DNA of 64,000 nucleotides. Origin: CAXMQZ01 sp963719055 (GTDB lineage Bacteria; Acidobacteriota; Thermoanaerobaculia; Multivoradales; JAHEKO01). The stretch spans positions 84,646 through 148,645 of the forward strand of contig CAVRAU010000004.1 in assembly GCA_963719055.1 (NCBI GenBank), in the 5' to 3' direction. The first letter of the stretch is position 1. Each line of letters opens with the position of its first letter. A model generated the notes under the pieces. It made no database searches. It was not told the origin of the DNA and saw only the letters and a list, made by a program, of their open reading frames with translations. Of this stretch, positions 31,385 to 40,726 are shown piece by piece. Both the position numbers and the translations under genes were made by a program.

Positions 31385-32191
31385 ATGAAACGGACTTTGA
31401 TGGGTCTGATGTTGTGTGCAGCAATCCTGGTAGGTGCTGTGGCACCGATCATGGCGGATTCGCCGGTGCTCAGCGGAATCGTCGAGAGCAACGTGCTGCG
31501 TGTGGGGACCTCGGGTGCTCAGCCGCCGTTCTCGGTCAAGTCGAAGGATGGCAGCCTGATCGGCTACGAGGTCGATCTGGCCAAACTGCTGGCCAACGCC
31601 ATGGGTGTCGAGCTCAAGTTGGTGGAAATGCCGTTCGGTGAGCTGCTGTTGGCGCTCGAGAAGGGCGAGGTAGATGTCGTGATGTCCGGCATGACCATGA
31701 CCCCGGCACGCAATCTCAAAGCCGCTTTTGTGGGTCCCTACATCATCTCGGGCAAGTCGATTCTCACCAAGGACAAGACCATTGCCCAGGCAGAAGAGAC
31801 GGGTGATATCAACCAAGCGGATCTGACCATCGTCGCCCTGGCCAACTCCACGAGTCAGAAGTTCGTCGAGACTCTGATGCCCAAAGCCACTCTGGTAACA
31901 ACCAAGAACTACGACGAAGGTGTCAAGATGATCTTGGAAGACAAGGCCACCGCCATGGTCGCCGATTTTCCGATCTGTGCGCTGTCGGCCATGCGTTATG
32001 GTGACCAGGGCCTGGTCACGCTGGCCGAGCCCTTGACCATCGAGCCCATCGGCATTGCCATCAGCCCCGGCGACTCCCTGATGCTCAACATGGTGCAGAA
32101 CTATCTGGTCGCGCTCGAGGGCGTGGGCATTCTGGAGGAGCTCGAGGCCAAGTGGTTCAAGGATGGCGGATGGTTGATCCGTCTCCCGTGA
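31385..32191 (+). CDS. Amino-acid-type ABC transporter substrate-binding protein
   Basis: Periplasmic solute-binding protein of family 3 (polar amino acids, opines). ATG 31385 follows a strong AAAGGAGG site. The signal peptide is MKRTLMGLMLCAAILVGAVA. The mature part has NVLRVGTSGAQPPFSVKSKD, LIGYEVDLAKLLANAMGV, LEKGEVDVVMSGMTMTPARN and ALANSTSQKFVETLMP, the normal ligand-binding order of the family (268 residues). No permease or ATPase genes lie nearby, so it is an orphan here; a sensory or signalling role is possible. A hairpin terminator follows the stop. The 280 bases upstream (31104-31384) show no gene. Confidence 0.9.
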   Translation: MKRTLMGLMLCAAILVGAVAPIMADSPVLSGIVESNVLRVGTSGAQPPFSVKSKDGSLIGYEVDLAKLLANAMGVELKLVEMPFGELLLALEKGEVDVVMSGMTMTPARNLKAAFVGPYIISGKSILTKDKTIAQAEETGDINQADLTIVALANSTSQKFVETLMPKATLVTTKNYDEGVKMILEDKATAMVADFPICALSAMRYGDQGLVTLAEPLTIEPIGIAISPGDSLMLNMVQNYLVALEGVGILEELEAKWFKDGGWLIRLP

Positions 32192-32235
32192 TCCGGAGCT
32201 CTGGAAGCACCGAGTCGGCCTGATCGACTCATCGA

Positions 32236-32265
32236 GGGCGGTGGCGGATGCCACCGCCCGTTCTG
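32236..32265 (+). terminator. Rho-independent terminator after the binding-protein gene
   Basis: A perfect 10-bp stem, GGGCGGTGGC / GCCACCGCCC, with loop GGAT, followed by GTTCTGTT. It lies 45 bases after the stop codon of the substrate-binding protein and before the convergent ChW-repeat gene. Confidence 0.7.
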
Positions 32266-32295
32266 TTCGTGTACCGGCAGGGTTTTCGACGCTCG

Positions 32296-33226
32296 CTAGT
32301 TCTTGACCAGCTCGATCCGAAGGGCCTCCAGACGGCGACCTTCGCGGATGGTGCCGGCGATCTCGCCTTCAGGCATCCAGTCCATCCAGCCGGAACCCTC
32401 CACATGTGCTTGGTAGCGCACGCTCATACCCTTGGGCGGATCGATGAGTCGCACCCGGATGGCGTCCAAGGCACGATGCTCGCCAGTGGTGCCCAGAGTG
32501 GCGCCGTTCTCGACCCAGTCGGTCCACCCTTCGCCGCGTAGCCGGGCCTGGTAGGTGACGCCGGTCTTGCCCTTGGGGTCGACGATCTCGATCTTGAGGG
32601 CTTCGATCTGCAGTGCCTGGCCCATCGTGCCCGAGATCTCGCCGTTTTCGAACCATCCCGTCCAGCCAGCCCCGGCAGAATGGGTTTCATAGCGGACGCT
32701 GAGACCCTTGACCCCGGGTGCCGTCGGTGGGTCCCCTTTGGCGAGCTCTATACGCAGAGCCTCTAGACGTAGATGTCTACCGGTGGTGCCGGAAGTCTCG
32801 CCATCCTCGACCCAGCCCATCCATCCGATCCCTTCTACATGTCCTTGATAGCGGACATGGTAGCCCCGGCTCTTCTCGGTGAGCTTGATCTCGACGGCTT
32901 CGATGGCAGCGCCGACGCCGGTGGATCCCGAGGGTTGACCGTCGAAGACCCAAGGCTGCCATCCCTGGCCACCGAGATGGGTTCGATAGGTGATCTCCAT
33001 TCCCTCTGGAGCATCGACGAGCTCGATCCGGATCGCCTCTATTCTACGGCCCTGGCCGGTGGTGCCAAGAATCTCTCCTGGCTCGATCCACCCCTGCCAG
33101 CCGAGATCCTCGAGATGCACCTGGGCGCGGAACGAGACCTCTGCCGCCACTGGAGAGCCCCACGCCGCTCCCAGACCCAGAACCACCGTTAGCACGATCA
33201 TCACCACAGAAATGGATGCGTTGCAT
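32296..33226 (-). CDS. Secreted protein with six ChW (hydrophobic-W) repeats
   Basis: Secreted protein built almost wholly of six repeats of about 46 residues, each with Y...H...GW..W...G...GT.G...R.EA..I.L. Examples: VRYQGHVEGIGWMGWVEDGE, RLEALRIELAKG, VRYETHSAGAGWTGWFENGE, VTYQARLRGEGWTDWVENGA. This is the ChW repeat first described in Clostridium. An open frame begins at 33207 (MVMIVLTVVLGLGAAWGSP), but the ATG at 33226 has the better ribosome site (AAAGGAGAG) and needs one indel to join, so I extend the gene to it. It is 33 bp downstream of the FKBP gene on the same strand. Function unknown; binding or adhesion is plausible. Confidence 0.82.
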
Positions 33227-33259
33227 GTTCTCTCCTTTGTCTAGAGCTCCAAGTCGCGG

Positions 33260-33679
33260 CTACTCGATGCCGAGGATCTTGATCTCGAAGTTCAGCGCTT
33301 CCCCGGCCAGCGGATGGTTGAAGTCCAAGATGATGGTTTCTTCCCGTACCTCGTGGACCTTGATGGGCTGTTGTTGGCCTTCGGGGTCGGTGGCGACGAG
33401 CATCATGCCGACGGTCCGGGCATCCTCGGGCACCATCTCGAGCTCGACTTCCTGGTAGGCCTCGGTGTTGATCGGGCCGTAGCCCTCTTCAGCGGTCAGC
33501 TTGACCTCTTTGGTGTCGCCGACAGCGTGTCCGAGCAGGGCCGCCTCGAGGGCCGGCAGGATTTCGCTGCTGCCTTGGGTGTAGGTGAGAGGGTCCTCGC
33601 CGACGTTGGTGTCGACGGTAGTACCGTCATCCAGTTTCAGGGTGTATTCGATGGAAATGGATTGGCCGTTCTCAATCAC
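33260..33679 (-). CDS. FKBP-type peptidyl-prolyl isomerase, SlyD-like
   Basis: A 139-residue cis-trans prolyl isomerase of the SlyD group: an FKBP domain with an inserted flap. It shows ISIEYTLKLDDGTTVDTNVG, LTYTQGSSEILPALEAALLG and HAVGDTKEVKLTAEEGYG, then the flap (VELEMVPEDARTVGMM) and the closing IILDFNHPLAGEALNFEIKI. The usual His-rich metal-binding C-tail of E. coli SlyD is absent. The frame is intact. It acts as a cytoplasmic folding helper; a short gap to the ChW gene suggests co-transcription. Confidence 0.92.
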   Translation of the reverse strand: MIENGQSISIEYTLKLDDGTTVDTNVGEDPLTYTQGSSEILPALEAALLGHAVGDTKEVKLTAEEGYGPINTEAYQEVELEMVPEDARTVGMMLVATDPEGQQQPIKVHEVREETIILDFNHPLAGEALNFEIKILGIE

Positions 33680-33786
33680 GATGGACTCCTCTTCTTCGGT
33701 TCGGAGCAGGGTTGTTCAGAGCGGGGCATGGTAGCACCTGTCGAGGTCACGGTCTTGTCGACCTGGCTAGAGGTAGAGTAGCCGCG

Positions 33787-35817
33787 ATGTCTTCCCGTGA
33801 CCGCGGGGCGATGATCCGAGTCGTCTCGATGATCGTCGGCCTTGTCATCGCTCGCCCTGCTCTGGGAAGCGAGCTTTCGCGTCATCTTACTGGCGAGGGA
33901 TCCCGATCTCTGAGACAGATGGCTCTCGAGGCTGTGATCGCCATCGGGGATCCGCCGATTCTCTATTGGGTGATCGGCGTCGGCCTGCTCTCGATCCTGA
34001 TCGTTGCGAGTGTGCTGCCGTTGCTTTGTACCGGTCGAGTCGGGAAGGTCGGGACGCAACGCCATCCTGAGAGTGCTCCTCGACCGGCGGTTCTACGGCT
34101 TGATAGTCGGATTCACGGTGATGGGTCTGCGCTGGCCGCTCCTCGCGCGCGGCCTGCTGAACACCGACGAAAGCCACGCCATCGCCTGTGCCATGAAGCT
34201 GGGTGTCGATCCAGTCTTCTGGCGAGGTATCGACGGCACCACAGGCGGACCGTTGCTCTACTACCCCCTCTTGCTTCCAGGAGTGATCGGATTGCCGATC
34301 GGGTACGGATCCGCCCGGGCGATGGGTCTCTTGGCGCTGATCGGCAGCGTACTTCTTCTCTATGGGATCGTCCGGCGTCTATTCGATGAAGGTGTCGCCA
34401 GGTTCGCGGTCCTACCCTTGATCACCTGTTGGGGACTGACCACTTCGAGTCACTTTGCCCACTATTCGAGTGAACAGATACCCGTCTTTTTGATCACACT
34501 GGCGCTCTACTTTCTGGTGCGTTGGTGGAAAGAAGACCGCGATGGAGTTTGGACGCTTGTCTGTAGCGGCCTGGTGCTGGGAGCCATACCGTTCGCCAAG
34601 CTCCAAGCCGTGCCGGTGGGTCTCTTCATCGCTGCCTGTGGCGTCATGGTCATCACGACTCGGTATCGGAGCTCGACCGCCGAGCTCTGGAAGCGGATGC
34701 TCTTGTTCGGAGCCTCGGGGTTGGCGGTGCCGGCCCTCTTCGTGGTCACGGTGGTCAGTTCGGGGGTCTGGCAGGACTTCTGGCAGTCCTACGTCCTCAA
34801 CAACCTGGGCTATGGGGGTCGTTACCTGCAGCTTGGCGATGTGGGCATGTCATTGGCCCAGAGGGTCTGGGTTGTCGTGGATCGCAGTTTCTGGACCTAT
34901 GACCTGGCGGAGCTGGTGGGGGCTGTCTTTCTGATCGGGTTGCTGGTGCTGCTTGGTGCGCTGGCGATGGCGCGTCGATCCCTGATCGAGCGGGGCGGGC
35001 TTCTCATGATGGCCCTTGGGCTGGTGCTGGTTTCCGCAGTTGCAGTTGCTTTTCCGAAAACACTGTTCAGTCACTACTTCCTTTTCCTGCCGGTCCCCGT
35101 GACCCTGTTTGGAGCCGTCTGGTTGGGGATCGCCGTGGAGATGGGTCGCCAGCGATTCTCCGGCAGGCAACAGACGATCGTGTTGGCGCTCCTGGTCTCG
35201 ACCGTTCTCGCACTGACGGTAGCGCGACCCCTGGAACGTCGCCTGCGTCGGCAACACCCGGTCTTCTCGGAGGCGGCCTCGATCCCGGAGATCGTCAGCA
35301 GCCCCGTCGCCGAGGTCGCGCTCGGGTTTGGACGGGTAGGTGAATCGATGGCGGTGTGGGGATGGCAGCCGTGGCGGTTCGTCGAAGCCGGGCTCTATCC
35401 CGCGACTCGAGATACCCAGACGCAGTGGCAGATTCTCGACACTCCCCAGCGCCCGTACTATCTGGATCGCTATCGCACCGATCTCACTGAGTCACTGCCA
35501 CCGGTCTTTGTCGACACGGTGGGGTTTGTGGAGGACGCGCGATCGCCCTGGAGACCGGTCTTCTGGAATCGAGAGACTCAGGCCCACGATGCTTTTCCTG
35601 GAGATCGCCGAGCGTCATCGACGAGCACTACCGGCAGGTCGGTGAGATCGGGACCTCGAGAGTCTATGTGTCGAGATCGAGATTGGCGGAGTTGGGACGT
35701 CTGACGGGTCTGGAGCTCGCGAACCTGGAGAGCGAGGATCTACTCGCTCTCGTGCCCCGGTTGTCGCGTCTCGACCTTGGCGAGACCTCGAGCCCTGTCG
35801 CGGCTGAAACGCGATAG
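33787..35817 (+). CDS. GT-C-like polytopic membrane glycosyltransferase (two frameshifts)
   Basis: Large membrane protein with ten or more helices in the ArnT/PMT pattern. ATG 33787 leads to MIRVVSMIVGLVIARPALGS and a first helix region. After a break near 34045 the chain continues RFYGLIVGFTVMGLRWPLLA and the loop LLNTDESHAIACAMKLGVDP with the acidic DE pair at the usual catalytic place, then GGPLLYYPLLLPGVIGLP, LALYFLVRWWKEDRDGVWTL and later helices. A second break near 35600 moves to a frame ending VSRSRLAELGRLTGLELANL and a stop at 35817 (about 675 residues). It is convergent with the PilZ gene, stops 2 bp apart. Substrate unknown. Confidence 0.75.
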
Positions 35818-35819
35818 GT

Positions 35820-36485
35820 CTAGTCGGAATCTGACCTGAAGATCGTACCTACCAGGTAGGTGGAATAGGTGCCATCCCGCCTACGAACGAGCGACACGAT
35901 CCGGTTGGCTCCCTTTTGAAGCTTGATCGTGGCGGTCCCCAGGTCACCCATGACGAACGCCTCGATCCCGTTGACGCGGAACCCCGAGATGGCCTTCGGC
36001 TTGTGGATGGCGCAGATGACATTGACGGTTTTCTGACCGACCGTGGAGCCGTCGATGGGTTCGATAATCTCCAGCGGTGGTGTCAGCCGAATGGCCCTCT
36101 GTGGCCGACGCTCTTGGGGAGCAGGTGCCGCAGGAGACTGTGCCATTCTTCCCAGGAGGCCAGACCAGATCCCGGCGGGTCGGTCGGAGAGCAGCCTGGA
36201 GAATGCGAAACCGGCAGTCTGGTAGTACTCGCTTTCCTGTGATTCGAGGGAGTTGCGCCAATTGGACTGGGTCCAACGTACCCGGCCTTCTACTTCGACC
36301 GATTCCAGGAAATCAGAAAGAACCAGGCGGTGGGTCTCGCCACGCGCGAAGACACAACGGGTTTTGATCTCGACCTTGACTCCGGTGGGGCTGACGTCCA
36401 GGATTCTGCCGGATCCTCGGGTACCCGAGACGGAGCCCTTGGGTAGGGCCAGTCGAATCTCGCTGCGGCGTTCAGGCATCCCCAT
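35820..36485 (-). CDS. PilZ-domain protein with C-terminal beta domain
   Basis: Probable cyclic-di-GMP binding protein. From the ATG at 36485 (GAGGGA upstream; 36530 is an alternative start) it reads MGMPERRSEIRLALPKG, with the arginine motif ERRSEIR and the second motif DVSPTGVKVE (D.S..G), the two nucleotide-contact sites of PilZ. After a proline-rich linker, a second domain (LEIIEPIDGSTVGQKTVNVI, FRVNGIEAFVMGDLGTATIK) resembles the Ig-like repeats often fused to surface proteins. The frame is intact, 221 residues. Output partner unknown. Confidence 0.82.
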   Translation of the reverse strand: MGMPERRSEIRLALPKGSVSGTRGSGRILDVSPTGVKVEIKTRCVFARGETHRLVLSDFLESVEVEGRVRWTQSNWRNSLESQESEYYQTAGFAFSRLLSDRPAGIWSGLLGRMAQSPAAPAPQERRPQRAIRLTPPLEIIEPIDGSTVGQKTVNVICAIHKPKAISGFRVNGIEAFVMGDLGTATIKLQKGANRIVSLVRRRDGTYSTYLVGTIFRSDSD

Positions 36486-36823
36486 GAAGTCCCTCGATCT
36501 CGCCGACAGTTCTAGGGGGGCATGCGCCATGCGGACCGCATCGAACCGTCATCCACTGGAGGAATATAGGAGAATATCAGCACATTCGAATAGTGCTATG
36601 GCTTGTGGTAGTGGTCAGGCGAACGTCACTCTGCCTCGGCCACAGGGTAGCCAAAGCCCTTGCGTATCTGGTGTGGGCTGGCCAAAGGGGTGGCGGGAGT
36701 CCGCGCCAATTCGCCGAGGAGACCGGGACAGCAGTGGAGAGCGATCCCAGCGGTGAGAGAGTCGAGAGCCGTCACGATGTGTTTCAAAGAAGAACTTCAA
36801 GAGGAAGCTGCTATGGTGGCTCG
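36486..36823. other. 338 bases without a recognisable gene
   Basis: Between the PilZ and ankyrin genes, which diverge from it. Six-frame reading gives only short frames with no family resemblance. It should hold both promoters; no clear hexamer pair was found. A short direct repeat, GGAATATA and GAGAATATC, occurs around 36561-36579. Confidence 0.5.
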
Positions 36824-37393
36824 ATGAAACGCCTCATGATGCCAGTAGCCCTGGCCTGCATTCTCAGTGCTCCCTTGGCTGCTCAAGAAGCGACCGCGGT
36901 GAGCCCAGCTCAGCAGGAGCTCATTGAGGCGGCGTTCAACGGTCAACTCGACGAGGTCAGACGTCTTGTGTCGGCAGGCACCGCCGTCGATTTCGCCGAT
37001 TCCGAGAAGCGCACACCCTTCATGTTGGCGGCCTTCAACGGCCACACTCCCGTTCTTCAGTTTCTTCTGGAAGAAGGTGCGGAGGTCGATGCCAAGGACG
37101 TGAATGGCCGCACTGCCTTGATGTATGCCTCCAGCGGTCCGTTCGAGGAGGCCGTCGCGTTTCTACTGGAACACGGGGCTGAGGTTGATGTGCAAGGCAC
37201 GCTCGAAGGCTTCACCGCCCTGATGACCGCGGCATCGGAGGGCTTGGTCGAGGTGGTACGCCTGCTTCTCGCCAACGGAGCCGATCCGAGCCTGGTGGAC
37301 AAAGATGGCGATACCGCAGCGAGCTTCGCTCGCCAGAATGGCCATATGGAAGTCCTCGAGCTACTCGAGAGCCCGCCTGCGCCAAGCCAGTAG
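36824..37393 (+). CDS. Secreted ankyrin-repeat protein
   Basis: A 189-residue periplasmic or secreted protein. The signal peptide is MKRLMMPVALACILSAPLAA with cleavage before QEA. The rest is about five ankyrin repeats with the usual TPLM.AA..GH..V...LL..GA.V pattern: ELIEAAFNGQLDEVRRLVSA, RTPFMLAAFNGHTPVLQFLL, RTALMYASSGPFEEAVAFLL, FTALMTAASEGLVEVVRLLL, DTAASFARQNGHMEVLELLE. Ankyrin repeats bind proteins; the partner is unknown. The frame is intact. Confidence 0.9.
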   Translation: MKRLMMPVALACILSAPLAAQEATAVSPAQQELIEAAFNGQLDEVRRLVSAGTAVDFADSEKRTPFMLAAFNGHTPVLQFLLEEGAEVDAKDVNGRTALMYASSGPFEEAVAFLLEHGAEVDVQGTLEGFTALMTAASEGLVEVVRLLLANGADPSLVDKDGDTAASFARQNGHMEVLELLESPPAPSQ

Positions 37394-37430
37394 TCGAGGC
37401 CTGGCTAGAGATCCAACGGCCGCAGCCCTC

Positions 37431-37742
37431 TCAGCTTTTTGTGCGTCGCCCCGCCAGCTTGTTCAGCAGGTCTTTCCATCCACAGGCGAGAAGCGGTATG
37501 GATGCGGCCGGGCTCGCGGACAGCGATGGCAGAGGTACACCCTTTGGGTAGCTCCGCGCTGTCGGTCTCTCGTCGGTGGCTGGCTCTCCCTTCAGGAGCG
37601 ATTCGAGGATCTCCTCGATCGTCGCGGGTGGCAGGGTCGGTAGCACCTCTGTAAACCAGTGCCGAACAGCTTCTGGGTCGCCGGGGTCTACCTTCCCGTA
37701 TCGGGCGGCGACATCGTGAAAGGAGTGGGTGGGTGTCGGCAT
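37431..37742 (-). CDS. Small protein of unknown function
   Basis: A 103-residue intact frame starting MPTPTHSFHDVAARYGKVDP, with an acidic middle (AVRHWFTEVLPTLPPATIEE then ILESLLKGEP) and a basic C-terminus (AGRRTKS). It starts 12 bases after the stop of the acetyltransferase-like gene on the same strand, so the two probably form an operon. No family is recognised; the helical middle might be a partner-binding segment. Confidence 0.55.
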   Translation of the reverse strand: MPTPTHSFHDVAARYGKVDPGDPEAVRHWFTEVLPTLPPATIEEILESLLKGEPATDERPTARSYPKGVPLPSLSASPAASIPLLACGWKDLLNKLAGRRTKS

Positions 37743-37754
37743 CTCGTGCTCTCG

Positions 37755-38448
37755 CTAGCGCAGGGGATCCAGGGCCCCGCTCGATTGCGAGGGCCGCTTC
37801 GACAGTGAAATAGCAATAGCGGCCGTCGCTGGGTTTGATCAGTCGTCGAGGGCTGCGTGGCAATCGCTTGTCCGCGGATAGCACAGACATTCCTTGGCGT
37901 TGATACCACTCGAGCAGCACGTCGCCGCCGTCCTTGTCGGCGTAGAGGGCGGTGCGACCCCAGCGGTGCTTGTTGAGGGAATGGGTCACAGCGACATCGA
38001 GGGTGATGGTGCCGAGACGTTTTGGGATGCGATCCTCGGGGATGGGATGATCCTCGATGGTCAGAAGCGCCTCATCGGGTGCCGTCGACATGAACCAGAC
38101 AAAGGCGCTCTTGCCTTTCGGTGCATCCAGAGCGGGGAATCGACCCAGAAGCTGCAACATGGCGCAGGGAATGAAGTGGTCTTTCTCCGGAGTCTGAACA
38201 CCGACCGTGTATCCGGCCGGCTGACGCGCCAGAACGCCGCCGGCGAGTGTCGAGAAGGGGACGTACAGGAGCCAGTTCCAATCCCGGTCCGCTCGGTCAG
38301 GGTCTTGATCGATGATCGGCTGCACATGGGAATGCCACCAGAGGACGTGTGGCAGAGTCATTCGTGCGACATGGATCCCAATCGGCTCACCACTTCTAGT
38401 GGGAGCCCGGCTCACGAATCGGACACCTCGCCATCGCCTCAGATCCAT
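37755..38448 (-). CDS. Unrecognised protein, possibly GNAT-like (frameshift near the end)
   Basis: About 230 residues from ATG 38448 (MDLRRWRGVRFVS); MTLPHVLWWHSHVQPIIDQD at 38361 is another possible start. The middle contains LNKHRWGRTALYADKDGGDV, LLEWYQRQGMSVLSADKRLP and the tail RYCYFTVEAALAIERGPG. The 'GG..LL.WYQ.QGM' pattern resembles the C-terminal part of GNAT acetyltransferases, but the acetyl-CoA loop is not convincing. One base change near 37775 gives a natural stop (TAG) at 37755, just before the next gene. Confidence 0.5.
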
Positions 38449-38510
38449 TGGTTTACGAATCTTACCGTTCGAGGCGGCGACAGAGCCCACAGGTCTCGGC
38501 GCACTGAATC

Positions 38511-38584
38511 GTAGGGGCGGGGCTTGTCCCCTCCCGCCTGCGGTTACAATCGCCATCCCGGGCGGGCACAAGCCCCGCCCCTAC
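38511..38584. repeat. MITE-like element with 17-bp perfect terminal inverted repeats
   Basis: Left end GTAGGGGCGGGGCTTGT (38511-38527) is the exact reverse complement of the right end ACAAGCCCCGCCCCTAC (38568-38584); total 74 bp. The inner part is GC-rich and unlike the ends. Related, less regular copies with the same CCCTCCCCTACA end occur at 40774-40832 and 55564-55616. It has no coding capacity. Confidence 0.8.
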
Positions 38585-38587
38585 AAC

Positions 38588-38638
38588 TGAAGCGGCCGGT
38601 CTCCGGCCGGCCGTCGGTCGGCCGAGAATCGCTCGCTT
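38588..38638. repeat. GGCCGGCC-type intergenic repeat next to the MITE-like element
   Basis: GAAGCGGCCGG then CCGGCCGGCCGTCGGTCGGCC-type dyads follow the inverted-repeat element after four bases. This joins two of the repeat families in the gap between the acetyltransferase-like gene and mscS. Confidence 0.6.
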
Positions 38639-38672
38639 GAGAGGCATACCAAACATTCAGAGGAATGAATCG

Positions 38673-39748
38673 ATGACCATGACCGAAATGTTGGATCACA
38701 TTTGGTGGGGCAACCCCGTCTCCCGTTGGCTGATCGCGTTCGGGATCTTCACTGCTCGTCATTACCATCCTGTGGCCGATCAAGAGATGGATCGTGGGAC
38801 GGATGAAGTCGTTTGCCGCGAGCACGGATACTCCCTACGACAATCTGGCCGTGAGGGTGTTGAAGACCACCAAGTTCTCGTTCGTGGCGCTAATCGGGCT
38901 ATGGGCCGGATCACGAGTTCTCCAGTTGCCCGATTTCCTCCACCTCGGGCTCCAGAAGATCGCCATCATCGTCGTTGGTCCTGCAGGTGAGCCTTTGGGC
39001 GACCACCTCCTTGAGCGAGTGGCTGAAGATCGTCGCCGAGAAGAAGGCGAAAGATGGCGAGGCGCTCACCTGGCTCAGCGGCGTCGAGTGGACCGGAAAG
39101 ATCATCATCTGGGCAGTGGCTTTGTTGATCGGTCTCGAGAACCTCGGGGTCGACGTGACGGGCCTGGTCGCCGGTCTCGGAATCGGTGGCATCGCCGTCG
39201 CCCTGGCGGCGCAGAACATTCTCGGTGATCTGTTCTCGGCCTTCTCGATCTATATCGATCAGCCCTTTGTTCTGGGCGACTTCCTCAAGGTGGGCGATCA
39301 GTCGGGCACGGTCGAGAAGATCGGTATGAAGACGACCCGTGTTCGCAGTCTGACGGGAGAGCAGTTGATCTTCAGCAACAGTGATCTGGTCAACAGTCGT
39401 ATTCAAAACTTCGGACGCCTTCAAGAGCGACGGGCAAACTTCACCGTCGGTGTCACTTATGACACTCCGAAGGAGAAGGTCGAAGAGATCCCAGGGATGA
39501 TCCGCACGATCGTCGAAGCGCAGGAGCAAGTGCGCTTCGACCGCTCCCATTTCAAGGAGTTCGGCGACTCCGCCTTGATCTTCGAGACCATCTACGTGGT
39601 CCTGGTTCCCGAGTTCATGGTCAAAATGGACGTGCAACAAGCCATCAACCTGGAGCTCATGCAGCGCTTCGAGGCGGAAGGAATCGAATTCGCCTTTCCG
39701 ACTCAGACGATCTATCTGGAGAATTCCGAGGCGGTCGCCAATTCGTAG
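38673..39748 (+). CDS. MscS-family small mechanosensitive channel (two frameshifts)
   Basis: Inner-membrane tension-gated channel. ATG 38673 follows AGAGGA and reads MTMTEMLDHIWWGNPVSRWL. After a break near 38755 come LKTTKFSFVALIGLWAGSRV and, after another near 38980, VLQVSLWATTSLSEWLKIVA. The pore helix and beta domain are well conserved: GLVAGLGIGGIAVALAAQNI, LGDLFSAFSIYIDQPFVLGD, KVGDQSGTVEKIGMKTTRVR and IFSNSDLVNSRIQNF. About 357 residues, with one or two more N-terminal helices than E. coli MscS. The frame is intact from 39000 to the stop. Confidence 0.9.
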
Positions 39749-39863
39749 TGGCCGGCCTTCGCCGCGTTATCGCGCGTTGATCGGTGCTCTGTAGTGGCCG
39801 GTACTCTGTGTCCTGGCCTGGGCATCTGTGACGCCTCGGTCTCGGCGCCGAATCGTGACAGGC

Positions 39864-40361
39864 TCAGGTGGCCCCGCGGGTCTCTTCGAGCAAGGCCCTG
39901 AGAGACGGCAGCTGATCTCGATCTTTCTGACGGTTGGCAGCTTCCTTGGATCGGATGACATCTTCCAGCGAAGCTACCGGGACCTTCAAGCCATCCAGGT
40001 CGAATTCGACAGTACCCGTTGAGAGATCCTCGAAGCCAGTCGTTCCGGTAGGCAAGAACGACACGTCGAAGTCACCATAGCGTGTCGTGAAATTGACCAA
40101 CTCGAGGGTGTCGAGGAATGAAGCATCGATCGAGACGGGTATTCCGTAAGGTGCACCCACCGCACGGATCTTCGCGCCGAGTTCCTTCAGAGCAGCAGCC
40201 AAACGGGTGAGGTTGTCTGTTTCCTTGCTTGGACAGATGTCCAGATCACCGGTTCGCAGATTCGAGCCGTGGAGAGTAGCTGCAATACCACCAATGACAA
40301 TGTAGTCCACTCGGTGGTTTTGAAGAATCGTAAAGATCTTGTCAGGTCGAAAGCGAACCAT
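39864..40361 (-). CDS. Nucleotidyltransferase-fold protein of an XRE-NTase pair (toxin-like)
   Basis: A 165-residue protein with a minimal nucleotidyltransferase core: HRVDYIVIGGIAATLHGSNL then RTGDLDICPS, i.e. the GG loop and the acidic D-x-D metal site. Later parts are VSIDASFLDTLELVNFTTRY and VASLEDVIRSKEAANRQKDR. Such cores occur in AbiEii-type and MNT-type toxins and in DUF6036-like proteins. It follows an XRE repressor gene by 36 bp on the same strand with a palindrome before the pair. ATG 40361 is chosen (MVRFRPDKIFTIL). Toxin activity is inferred from context only. Confidence 0.7.
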   Translation of the reverse strand: MVRFRPDKIFTILQNHRVDYIVIGGIAATLHGSNLRTGDLDICPSKETDNLTRLAAALKELGAKIRAVGAPYGIPVSIDASFLDTLELVNFTTRYGDFDVSFLPTGTTGFEDLSTGTVEFDLDGLKVPVASLEDVIRSKEAANRQKDRDQLPSLRALLEETRGAT

Positions 40362-40396
40362 GTTCCAGAAGTCAGTCTCGATGGATGGACGATTCG

Positions 40397-40717
40397 TTAC
40401 GCCGAGACTCTCTTGGCTCGGTGAGCGCGTCTTTCGAAGGCGACCATGTCGACAAGATATTGAAGGCGCTCGGCTGGTGACCACGAGAGTCGTTCGAGGA
40501 GTTGATCGCGGTCCACTTGCCATTGGTCGATCAACAAAATCTCGGATTGATAGCCACAGGCCCTCAAGATCCGCTCGAGAGTCTCGACCCGGGGGGATAG
40601 GCCACCTCCCTCCCATCGTGCAATCGCCGACTGCGGAGTCCCCAGCCGGCGAGCCAACTCGGTCTGGGTCCAGCCACGATTCAGCCGCGCATTTCGGATG
40701 ACTTCGGTAGTGTCCAT
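40397..40717 (-). CDS. XRE-family HTH regulator (antitoxin-like)
   Basis: A 106-residue DNA-binding protein: MDTTEVIRNARLNRGWTQTE, LARRLGTPQSAIARWEGGG and LSPRVETLERILRACGY form a standard five-helix XRE domain, followed by a helical tail (RDQLLERLSWSPAERLQYLV, DMVAFERRAHRAKRVSA). It is paired with the downstream nucleotidyltransferase-like gene. The upstream palindrome TATAAC-6-GTTATA, 9 bp before its ATG, suggests autorepression. The frame is intact. Confidence 0.85.
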   Translation of the reverse strand: MDTTEVIRNARLNRGWTQTELARRLGTPQSAIARWEGGGLSPRVETLERILRACGYQSEILLIDQWQVDRDQLLERLSWSPAERLQYLVDMVAFERRAHRAKRVSA

Positions 40718-40726
40718 GATGGTGAG

